In this document: piece after piece, positions 11,801 through 21,273 of the stretch | How the letters are laid out: every line of letters starts with the position of its first letter | Numbering within the stretch: position 1 is the first letter of the stretch | NCBI GenBank assembly: GCA_028641055.1 | Contig: CM054057.1 | Coordinates: 332,970,482-333,034,481 of the forward strand | Direction: 5' to 3' | Origin: Alopecurus myosuroides | Taxonomy: Eukaryota; Streptophyta; Magnoliopsida; Poales; Poaceae | DNA length: 64,000 nucleotides | The notes under the pieces: model-generated | The model's database searches: none | What the model was told of the DNA's origin: nothing | The model's input: the letters and a program-made list of their open reading frames with translations, nothing else | Position numbers and translations under genes: made by a program

Positions 11801-13131
11801 TTAACGTTTTGCTACTCTCTATTCATATGACATGTACCCGGAATACTAGACATATCTGCCGGTGCTCTTCTTTCTTCCTATCAATTGAATAATTAGCTAG
11901 CTTTTTTTTGCCAACCTCTATATGCTCAGGCTTTCTTCGAACTTCAAGAGGTTCTTGACATCATCATTCAGCTTGCCTCTCCAACACTTTTGCCAGACTG
12001 ATGCAGGACAAATGGATCAGCAGTTTGCAACCGGGGATATATTCTTCTGCAAGTTTTTATAATCTTATGTTTGATGGTATTCTTGTGTCGCTCATGTTCA
12101 AGAAGTTTTGGAGATAGAAGATTTTGTCCAAACAAAAGTTATTTGGCTGGTTATTATGGATATGCTAAACACTAGAGATATGATGTAGATAATATACAAC
12201 CATTTTGACTCTGGATTTGGCCGTGAGATATATTATAGGAGGATCAGGGAAACAAGAGACCATATATATCTTCTTTAATTATTCTTTTGCTAGAAAATGT
12301 TGGGCACATGTTGGCATCACTTGGTCTTTTGAAGTAGCTATTGGCGCTCTCTGGAATATTTGGAAGCACGGGAATGATTGGATTTTTTAACATAAGGCTC
12401 TTTGCATGGCTTGCTGGCATATCTTCAAAAGTGATCTGGAGTTAATTGTGCATCATCTCTAATAGAAAGCAACAATTTGATTCATGGTTAAATATCTTTT
12501 TTTTTCCTGGTCTTTTCTTCATCTATACCCTGCTATCCCCTTGTGTATTTCTGTAGCTTAGTTATTGCTAGCTTCTTTTAATAAAAATCACACGGTTGAC
12601 GGCTCACATATTTTTTTATAGTTGTTTTTGCATTAGTTTACACGTGCATTGCACGTGCACAATTACTAGTACTTATATATAGTTTCCACAGACTAACAAG
12701 CACAAGCCAGGGAGGGCTGAGTTAAAGAGAAACTTACAGCTGCTGGGATTCTCTGAGTGGTTGGGATGGACTCCACAATTTCCATGAGCGCGACTTCAGC
12801 AGCCGACTGTTCCGCGACCTTCCGGGTGAAAAATCCGGGCAACGAGTCGTACTTGGCGCCGTCGATTACCACCGTGGACTTGAAGACGGGCTCGTGGGCA
12901 GGCCCCTCCTTCACCGTGTGATACTCTGGAGTTGGGAGATCGGCTTTCTGCGCGTACTCCTGCAGCCAGCTCTTGAAGGCGTAGCATTTCATAGGCGCCC
13001 AAAAACTCGGCATCAGGGCGAGGAACCAACCTGCCGCGAGAGGACGCAGGAGCAGGGGAGAAACTCTTACTGTTTCTGCCGGCGTTGGCCGCAGTCGTGG
13101 GCTCCGGCGACCCCGGCGGCGGCGCCGCCAT
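8846..13131 (-). CDS. Two-dsRBD double-stranded-RNA-binding protein with C-terminal repeat array (frame problems)
   Basis: Exons on the minus strand: about 13131-12738, 9978-9765 and 9660-8846. The first carries dsRBD1 (from CYAFKSWLQEYAQK to VAEQSAAEVALMEI). The second carries dsRBD2 (LLQEYAQEMNYSIPSY, then GRRKKEAEIKAA). The third carries a KYIVVPGKR block, a KKWNKRK basic patch and about nine 18-22-residue repeats of the pattern AML-P-EARRVEQ. This is the architecture of plant DRB proteins, which partner Dicer-like enzymes in small-RNA production. Junctions 12738/9978 and 9765/9660 keep frame. The N-terminal frame from the ATG at 13131 (MAAPPPGSPEP) does not match the dsRBD1 frame: about two bases seem missing near 12984-12991. 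A 40-bp GT-AG 'intron' would also repair it but is too short to be credible. A longer ORF from 13190 is open through dsRBD1. The tail also changes frame near 8858. It could be a living gene with altered ends or a young pseudogene. Confidence 0.72.
8860..9365 (-). repeat. Degenerate coding tandem repeat in the dsRBD protein tail
   Basis: About nine units of 54-66 bp, each containing an 'agcttc..tta.caggttgcagcatt.cagtg' type core on the + strand. On the coding (-) strand they encode LQPDKEARRVEQ-like blocks. Units differ in length by multiples of three until the end of the ORF, where the frame is lost. Confidence 0.8.
10597..10740. repeat. 48-bp GC-rich minisatellite
   Basis: About 2.8 copies of a unit built on 'cgcacgctggacgcccccgc' followed by 'cctgcccaccgccgaaccgg'. 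The copies are nearly identical. The long GC-rich reading frames across it are a by-product of the repeat length being divisible by three. Confidence 0.85.
11238..11302 (+). pseudogene. MYB-CC/GARP DNA-binding domain fragment (PHR-like)
   Basis: The translation RMRWAPELHERF is nearly the start of the GARP/MYB-CC domain (R-MRWTPELHERF). It is followed by a divergent GDVGSETVK and a GT that could be an old donor. A stop codon lies immediately upstream. This is a captured scrap inside the Helitron-like element, not a gene. Only about 12 residues match, so confidence is moderate. Confidence 0.5.
12205..12390 (+). pseudogene. LINE reverse-transcriptase zinc-binding (zf-RVT) remnant
   Basis: The stretch reads ETIYIFFNYSFARKCW, then ALWNIWKHGND. 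This is the order and wording of the zinc-binding region at the end of plant L1-type LINE ORF2 (HLFF-C-FAK-CW ... WNIWK-RN), with the middle deleted. It lies within the Helitron-like element and is followed by an AT-rich LINE-like 3' UTR. Confidence 0.65.
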
Positions 13132-13209
13132 GCCGGTGTCCGTACCGACAGAGCCGCCGCCCTTTTCGGAGAACGCTGGGGGTACTGCACCGTGATGTGG
13201 GTTTAGCAA

Positions 13210-14211
13210 AATTGTGCGTGTGGAGTATGTAGCTTGGCATCACCGGATGTTTGGGCCCTCCTGTCGGTGAGTGGTGTGCGCGTAATCTAGCCGCGTTTCC
13301 AAGAACACGGAAATCAGCTGATTACAAGAAGATCACGTATTAGGTACCTAGAAACTTGTGTAAATTTTCACAACAAACCATAAGAATTTGCGAAGCTATG
13401 CAAAAATCACAAGATTACAAATGGAGTTCAAGTTTTAGAACTTGGTATACAGTCTGAATCATTTTATGATTTTGTACAGATCACAATTTGTATTTAAGTT
13501 TAAAAAATTACACGCGCACACTTGCATCCATTCTCTATATGCCTGAAGCTTAAAAAATGTCTAAAAAAAATCCATGAATAGTTGTTACTTGTGCAAAGCC
13601 AAATATTGTCCTTCTTTTTGTGTGTAGACCAAAATTTGGCTTATTTTTGTAGCGAAACTTGTGGCGTGTGTACTCTATATGGTTGTATTTTTTCAGTATT
13701 TGGATGTACACAAATATTGTTTTTAACTGTTGCTCATATGCAAATGCAACTAACACTTTCCGAATTTTTTGCTCCCTCCCATTGGCTAGGAAGTGGGTAT
13801 GCATGAACCTATCCAAGAATTCAGTAATCCTTTGTTCCTTCTCGAAATTAAACACAAAGTACCGGCCCTACAAGATAATCGCCAATAGAGCAGCTGAGGA
13901 AAACATTTACAGCTTTCGTGATTCTTTTCTTGTATGCAGGGCAATACCTTCAGAACCTTGTGCGCACACGGCGCGCGCACACACACACAAAAGCTTACTC
14001 GGGCATGTCCAATGTGCACGTGCACTGATTAATTATTATCATCTCCCTTTCTTTTAACAAGAATCATTCATAAGCTTAGCTTCGGCAAGGCAACAAGAAG
14101 CAGTTTCAACATAGGATGGGATTTGATTTCTGAACACAGCTCCCTACAACCAACAACAGCCTAGTCAATATACAGCTACACAAATCTATCAGGACAACTC
14201 GACATGTTTCC
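13210..14211. other. Intergenic: dsRBD gene promoter side and hydrolase 3' side
   Basis: About 13210-13330 is the upstream region of the dsRBD gene (read on -). About 14060-14211 is probably the hydrolase 3' UTR. The middle is AT-rich, with a short CA microsatellite at about 13978-13991. No coding or clear transposon signal was seen. Confidence 0.5.
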
Positions 14212-17057
14212 TTATTCGTCTTTCATGGCCGACTCATGCCTCCGCTTCTGTGCAACCTCGACGAGCAGAGTCAGCAAGGCTTCGCACACCTGCGACGTGT
14301 CCGCCTGATCCCCAGGCTCATCTTTCATCGACGAATACACCATCCATGCGTGGTCTAGCTTCCGCTCTGGTCGGACCGCCAGGGACCCAGGAACTTCGGC
14401 ATCTTTCCTCGTCACAAGACCGTCACTCTTCTCGCCATACCTTGCCACCAGCAGCTGAGAGCATGCTGCCAGTGCAGCTGAAAGCGGCATCACGACCGGA
14501 ATCCTCGCAGGATTGCCGTCAGCAGCGACCGGGAGCTCCACGTGCGCGACGTGAGAGAGGGCTGTCAGCACACTGGGGGTGATGCTTGCCTCCGTGTGGA
14601 ATGATACGACTGGAACCTCAGGGGGCAGCGGGTGCTGCAACAGAAATTCTTTCCTCCTCTCGTATGTCAGATCTTCCAGCGCCTGCAGATCACCCTGGAG
14701 AAACACCAATGATTATTATGAGAACTAAGATTAGTGTCATCCGGCGTGACTTGGTAATGACTGCAATGATCGAGGCAAATACCTTGAGGACTTTGGAAAC
14801 CAAAATCTCCATAAGTTTGCGTAGCATGACATAGTCACCAAGCTGCCCCTCTCTCAGGATATCTGAAGCTACTGGACTTCCTCCGTATGGGCTTTGAGCC
14901 AGTACCAATCCTGCAACCTTGTCTTTCAGTTGTGGCCAGTAGAGCGACAGAGCTGCCGCTGCATCTACACCACCCTTGCTATGACCGAGAAGCAGCACAC
15001 GTTTCCTTGATCCCCAGTACATTTCTTCAATGTATTCCTTTATCTCCCTTGCGTTTTTACTTACTGAAGACTGCAGGACACTGTATGTATTACTTGATGA
15101 AAAATAATATCAAGAGAAAAGCACAAATTAATACTATTGGCAAGTACCTCACTGTGAATCTTGGCAATGTGACAAACCAGACCCATTTTGGAGAAGTATG
15201 CTTTTGTCTTCACAAAGTAAAGTGGCCCATGGTTACTAAACAAACCTGTAAAAGTAGAAGAACATGTGTAACCACAAAATTTTGGTAAGCTGCTTTCACT
15301 ATCGAAGTAGCACCAGACTAACCTGGAACCAACAAGTACACCATTGAATCAGGTAGCTTGTGCTCATTTTTTCTGACAATTTAAATAAATACTTAAGATG
15401 AAGCTCATAATACAGTTGTTATGAAAAGCATTCTTTACATGCTTTAGAAACTGAGATTCGGTTTGTTGTTTATCCAACCTCACGGAGTCAAGAATCTCCA
15501 AAAATCTGGTCGTCCCATCCTCAGTTGAAGGTAAGCTTTGAATGCGCTGGAGCCATCCAATATCATCTGCTGAACCACGCACAGTTTTCCGAGCACGATC
15601 TACAAGACTGCATAGAAATGTAGACAATCCACTATTATACTTTGCTACCAAGTCCAAGGAATAAGAAGACGCTGCTGGTTTTAAATAAAAAATAGATATA
15701 CATGAGAAAGATAATACGCAAATGCCAGAGCAATTCTCTACCCTTGAAATAGTGAAGCTCCATTCTGAAAAACTCGAAATGGTGCCATCTGCCCTGAGAT
15801 TTCTTGAGAGGCACTTCCACTGAGATTTATTTCACTGGGAGACAAGCTACTGCCATCTGACTCTGCAGAAGTCTGAAGAGCAGGCCTGCCAGAAGTTGAG
15901 ACAGGCTGAAGTATTGCTAGTTCTTGCCCTTCCTCGGGTATTCCTGCAATACAGAGTAAAGGAAATAAAGGAGTTCAAACAGATTTACGGCATGAATAAA
16001 TTTTCTTATAAGACGGCCGTCTGTCAGTTATAAGGAAGCTAACCTGTGTAACCAGGCACTGGGAGGCACTGGGTAAAATATGAAGCTATTTGGGCAAGAT
16101 TGGACGCAGCTTGGTTTAATGCTGGGACAGTGGGGAAGAGTTGTGAATCTTCAGCCCTATTGACTGATTGGCTATCGTCAACCTAGATTTTGTGATTTAT
16201 CAGTGACCGTTTTGTTAGCAAAAAGGAAATGATAAAACAGAAAAACTATGACTACAGGGGCCTTCAGCCGGTCATATTTTTAGGTGAATTAACGGATACA
16301 TAAGTAACAACCCTGTCATAGGACTAGGGTCAAGTAAGCCAAATCACTTAGCAACTTAGCTCGTTGCATAATTGTGGACATTAATAGCACACACGGAAGC
16401 AAATTTGCTTCAGAATAATGGAGGAATTGCTAGTACTCCCTCCGATCCATATTAATAGGTCCTTAAGTGAATGTATCTAGCAATAAAACATGTCTAGATA
16501 CATCCACTTGAGGACCTATTAATATGGATCGGAGGGAGTAGATAATTCGTGTTGGGTAAAGTGGCTACATGAGTAGCAGACCAAATTTCCTCGTGAAAGG
16601 AATGGAAATTACGTGAAGCGCGTAAATTCAATACTTATTCAACTAGTGAGGGCCTGACAGACATGCTTACAACTTTTATAGATTGATATAATCAGAAAAT
16701 ATAAGTGTTGTGCAATGTGGTAAAGTTGATGGCACCAAATCCCTCCTTTCCAATTGAACTTGAAACTTTATGTAGTAATAAGTATAAAAAGGAAGAAGAG
16801 CGGTACTGATGATTGATGAAGGATTAGGATACGCAGTTGAAAGTTCAGGTTTGGTATGGCCGGCAGAAAACCAGGCAATTAGACAAGAACTATCATAGGC
16901 TCATACCAACCATGACAGTACTGGATTCCTAATCCCGTGATAAGTGAACATACAATTCTTCAATGCATACGAAGGTGGGCAGTAACAGTAAGTAGAAATC
17001 AACACGTGTACATACCGATTCAGATGTAGAAGTCTCTCCCTGTGCTGACGGCTCCAT
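14212..17057 (-). CDS. Uncharacterised plant alpha/beta hydrolase (lipase-like, GHSKGG)
   Basis: Eight minus-strand exons: 17057-17016, 16182-16044, 15943-15742, 15607-15479, 15372-15323, 15245-15148, 15070-14783 and 14694-14212. Total 1431 nt, all phases consistent, 476 residues. The N-terminal ~110 residues are Ser/Gln-rich and of low complexity. The hydrolase part includes the block LLVPGLFSNHGPLYF (about 183-197) and the nucleophile elbow GHSKGG at 249-254, with Ser251 as the likely catalytic serine. It also has YGGSP, a GEKSDGLVTR loop and a late LDHAWMVY motif whose His is a candidate for the triad. Close homologues occur across land plants without an assigned substrate. No signal peptide is visible, so a cytosolic protein is likely. 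The start MEPSAQGETSTSES is the only in-frame ATG before the first donor. The gene appears intact; the function beyond 'esterase/lipase fold' is unknown. Confidence 0.9.
16436..16538. mobile_element. Stowaway MITE in hydrolase intron 1
   Basis: A near-perfect 103-bp palindrome starting CTCCCTCCGATCCATATTAA and ending in its reverse complement, flanked by TA on both sides (16434-16435 and 16539-16540). TIR sequence and TA target site are diagnostic for Stowaway (Tc1/mariner) MITEs. Confidence 0.93.
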
Positions 17058-17467
17058 GCTCGACAGATGGATCCGGTAGCCCCAATTAGTCCTAACGCGC
17101 TGGAAGAATACGAATTGAGAGGAGCGCGAGTAATACAAGAGGATATTGAATTAGGGAAACGGAACAGAGGGGGGTTTCTCGATCTACTGACGGAGTAACT
17201 AGTGGATCTAGGAGGAAGCGTCTCGGCTCTCTTCTCCGCTGGCGGTGTGGGTGGGGCGGCGTCGGGAGAGAAGAAATTCCGATTCGTGTGGGAGGTAAGA
17301 GAAGCGGAAGTCAGTTTCTTCGGCAAGGGGGAAGGAAGAAGATGACTCGTCCCACTCGGACACGCGGCGAATCAACAGCTCTATGCAAGTTGAAGCTAAA
17401 AGCTCCATCGGATAAACTGTAGCGTTTCATAATGTAACATTTTTTAGCAACCTAAATTTATTTGCTA

Positions 17468-19917
17468 CTAGCAAAACAGCCCGTGCGCTTGCAACGGAGC
17501 AAGAAAAATCCATATTTGAGAGGCATATTTTTCTGTTTCAGCTTTTCAATTTGTTATCAAGATCAAGATAATATACAAACATGTCATGTTCAGTAAAACA
17601 TGGCCACATGGTGCAATAATGCATAAGCCAAACTATGCCACTTGGTAACATAAAGATGCCCACCCGTTTTTTAGCCTCTATCCAAGTTCCATTTTCCATG
17701 CTTCAGTTTTAATTTCATCAGAAAAGAATAAAAGAAAATACTGAAAATTGCCTCGTACACACAACAACGTGGAGATCGGTGTAGCTGTCCTGAGTTGAGC
17801 AACTAAGCTGCCCTGTGCAGGGGCGGAGACAAGGGGGGCTAGCAGGGGTCAGACCCCCCTCAATGGTTCGTCCCCCCTCCCCCCCCCCCCCCCCAACATA
17901 TTGCAGCAGATACTAATCGTATAATACTGGTATATACATGCTAATAGCTGCTGATAACTATGTATTACTCTTAGTATTTAAGCCCAAAGCTAGCAGAAGC
18001 ATGTCTTACGCACCCAGGCCTAGCAATCAATAGACAACAACCCATCTAGCTGACTTCCTAGGCCAGAAATCGTACGTCTCCTCTCGCCTCTCACACATCA
18101 CAATACAATCGATCTGGCTGCCCTAATGCTGCTCTCGCTCGAAAACCGCCAAACTTGGATGGCACATGGCCGGTGAGTAGCGGCGGATATGGCAACGCCG
18201 GTGATCTTCGTTACCCGGATGTCGTATCGTTTGCGACATGGGTCCGTCCCATGAAATCACCACCGAATTAAACCTCCAATCTGGCGTGCCGCTGAAATTT
18301 CATATCCAAGTGTTGACAATAATAGTAGATCTATGTCTGAAATCTTAAACGGTAGTTTTGTGTCTGTTTTATTAAATACCTACGTTATATGATTTGAGAT
18401 AGAGATACATATATTCATGTCATTCTTTTGGCAAATACATGGAAATGTCGTTTTTAATTTTTGGCTTGGTATCTCGATAAACGATAGAAGTATTTCACTT
18501 GCGACCTTCAATGGCTCGCCCCCCTATATCTAAATCCTGGCTCCGCCCCTGGCCCTGTGTAAGCTGAGTCACGAACTCACGATTGAGGGACCGTAGATGT
18601 AGGATAATATGGCTTAACACTTTTTACACATTGTTCGGTTGAATTGTGGGTTCGAGTGGTTGCACTAACTAAAACTAATTCATGATTGCGTCTCCACGTA
18701 TATATATTTAGAAACTGGTAACAACCAGTTCAAAAAAAAAACTGGTAACAACATTTTTTTTTTCTGTTGATTCAATGCATAGAACATGCTCTTGCACATG
18801 AAGAGCAAATCCTTATAAAAAAAATACACGAAGAACAAATGCAGAGCCCAGACAGAGGTGTTGATCTGCTAGGGCTCCGTGGAGGAGCAGCCACACATAC
18901 GACACTCAATCCACCAATTGATTCCCTGTATGCTCTATCCCGAACATGCTGCCGCTCGCCCGCCGCTTGTAGCGTGACCTCACCGCCGGCGCCGGCTCCT
19001 CCATGCAAGCCCGTCAACGGACCCAACATGCCAGGCACCTCCAGATCTTTGTACCTCCACGGCCATGTTGCCGGTCGCCCGGCCGCCTCTTGCCAAACGT
19101 CGCTAGTGGCCGCAAACATCTATTCCACACCAGCCTGCCAACTTACCCGGGGCAGCTTCCTGTATGGCACCTTTCTCTAGCAGCCAGACCGATCGAGGAG
19201 AGGCCGCCCGCAATCCTAGATGCATGACCGCACAAGGTTCACGCCGGAGACCGGAGAGAAGCCTGGCGGAGGGAAGGTGCTCGCGGATGTTGACGCTGCC
19301 GTCAAGCCGGACGGAGGTGTGGGCCAGCGCTGGCCCGTTCGCCCATGGGGGTCTCGGACGGTTGATGTGCAATAACCGAAGAAAAAGAAAAGGGGAGCTT
19401 CGCGGCAGCAGCGCGCCGGTGGACGGCTCTACCTCGGGCTTGCGTGCTGGCGGTCCAGGCCGCTGCAGACGGGACCGGGAAGCTGCTGGGCAGAGCCCTG
19501 GGACGTGGGCACCGTGCGGACGGGCTCGGCCGGAGCCAAGACGATTGCGAGCACGTTCGACTGTGACGGTGAACGATGGCACCGATGATGTCATCCTTCA
19601 ACTGAGTCGTCGCGGCGTGACACCAGCGCTGGGAACAACGTTGGTCGGCGCTTGCACAGGCGACGTATTCCTCTCACAGTATATATAGCAGGAAGTGGCC
19701 AATCTCGTCTCAGAGTCGGCTCCCACACCCGTCCCGCCTCTTGTGGTTGCTCGCTTGAGATTTAGAGTCGACCGCTTGTCTAGCCGGCTGCCCGATCTCT
19801 AGTACTGGATGGATTTGATGCATGCGGAGAGAAGCAACGGCTCACGAAGATGTCATAGGTGCGAACGAACATAGGAAACGGGACCAAAAACCAAGGAGAC
19901 AAAACATATATAATAGA
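17468..19917 (-). mobile_element. Probable Helitron-like element (reverse orientation)
   Basis: At the left, read on the minus strand, an imperfect CCGTTGC...GCACGG hairpin is followed by GCTGTTTTG and CTAG (17471-17468) then T, a Helitron 3' end. At the right, read on minus, TCTATTATATATG follows an A, a plausible Helitron 5' end. No Rep/helicase is seen. The GC-rich 18870-19680 part has long but unrecognisable frames on both strands and may be captured sequence. The 3' end is more convincing than the 5' end. Confidence 0.42.
17818..18551. mobile_element. Non-autonomous hAT-type element
   Basis: Termini CAGGGGCGGAG and the inverted CTCCGCCCCTG are flanked by a perfect 8-bp duplication, gccctgtg, at 17810-17817 and 18552-18559. 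An 8-bp target site and CAGGG-type ends indicate the hAT superfamily. The 734 bp interior includes a poly-C tract (about 17877-17894) and no transposase. Confidence 0.85.
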
Positions 19918-20920
19918 TATTTTGGTGGAAGGGCAAAACAGTAAAACATCATGTTGGACCGGAAGAAGCCTTCCTCCTTTTATTATTAACCATCTCATGT
20001 TTGAAGTTAACCTTGATTTTGCTTGTAACCATCATTTTAGATGTACGTTGAATTTCTCCCTGATTTTATTTCTCTTACATGTCCAATTGTACAAGAATCC
20101 TCTCAAAAGTAAAAGTACTTTGCAATCTTGTGTGTATACATCATGGGTATCCTAAAGTATAAAATCATCATGCCAAAAACCACTTGTTAAATTACATGGA
20201 AAAGATATTTTCCATTTGGGTATGACACATATTCCCACTTCCATTATTTTATCTGATCTACAAAAAAACTCAAGAGTGAGAAAATATATGTGCAACTTGA
20301 AGCAATCTCAAGCAATTCGAACTGAACTTGTGCTTAAACGAATGAAGGAACGAGTAAAAAAAAAGAGGGAAAATAAATAAGAAGCTATTATATCATATAT
20401 CATATATGCTTAAAGTTTAAACAAGATATATGTTATACGAATTCTGAACTTGGTGATTGTATTTGTTTATTGAGCAGTAAGACATATGGTTCCACTACTA
20501 TGTATCATGTTGCCATGTCATAAAAAAAAATCCAGCGGCTCTATATTTAGGATGCCAAAATAAATAAATTAGTACATTTACGTTGTTGGCAATATCACCA
20601 TGAAAAATATAAGTGGAAGATGACCCATAGTGATCAATGGTTGCAGTCGGTAATAATTTATTTTTGCAATAAAGTATATCTTTTCCACTATTGACGGTGC
20701 CTTGTTCTCCCAACCATTTCTATAGATGTAATATTTTTCAACATTATTCATGAAGTGAAATATGTAGAGAAATTTGGACCAGTAGACAACACATTTGTAC
20801 TGCATCCAGGAACCAAAGGCAGAGTATTTTTCTTACTCAAACAGAATGAGGACTATGTACATTCAAACCGTGTATCAAGAACTTACTTAACTGACACCAA
20901 GTCATCAGTTATTTACTAAT
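19918..20920. other. AT-rich intergenic sequence
   Basis: No coding or clear repeat structure seen. Confidence 0.4.
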
Positions 20921-20937
20921 AGAAAAAAATATTGTTA

Positions 20938-21258
20938 GACGGAAGGCTCGAGCAGAGCCCGGCTTTAAATTAATAAGGCCAACACCGACCAAGAGTATAA
21001 GGAGGCCTAGCCTCAAGATCGAAACACCAACAACAAGAAAGCAAAGATAAAACACCGCACGCAGGCGGGAGCGAATACGCTCCCGATCAAGTCCCCTACA
21101 CTGATTGGGGAGAGAGTAGCACACACATTGATACTAAGGATACACACAGGAGATCTAGGTCTGTCGCACGGTAGCCTGGAGCGCACGAATCCTGCTAATC
21201 GCGAGCTCCACCGCCTCTCTATCCTGCCGTCTAGCCACTGGCCGCCACACTTGTAAGA
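20938..21258 (-). mobile_element. 5'-truncated LINE 3' end
   Basis: On the minus strand this resembles plant LINE 3' UTR sequence ('taatttaaagccgggctctg' then 'ctcgagcctt'). It is flanked by a direct duplication, agaaaaa(a)atattgtta, at 20921-20937 and 21259-21273, the long target duplication expected of target-primed reverse transcription. A poly-A tail is not evident at the left end. Confidence 0.55.
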
Positions 21259-21273
21259 AGAAAAATATTGTTA

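Larger units (their letters stand above)
10381..12669 (+). mobile_element. Helitron-like element with captured gene fragments
   Basis: The left end reads TCACCACTAATATAAAAAAA, preceded by A. The right end is a hairpin (CACGTGCA at 12641-12648 pairing with TGCACGTG at 12650-12657), then nine bases, CTAG at 12666-12669 and a following T. TC at the 5' end, a hairpin plus CTRR at the 3' end, and insertion between A and T without target duplication are the defining Helitron marks. No Rep/helicase is present, so it is non-autonomous. Inside are a GC-rich segment with a 48-bp minisatellite, a MYB-CC-like scrap and a LINE remnant. Confidence 0.72.
9979..12737 (-). other. Large intron 1 of the dsRBD gene
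   Basis: Minus-strand donor GTAAGT at 12737 and acceptor TTTTCCAG at 9979. Most of the 2.76 kb is the Helitron-like element at 10381-12669, which ends only about 70 bases from the donor. Confidence 0.8.

Noticed and set aside
18767..19688. Long ORFs on both strands in the GC-rich block
   Set aside because: Both strands are open because of base composition. No recognisable motif, and the frames disagree with each other.
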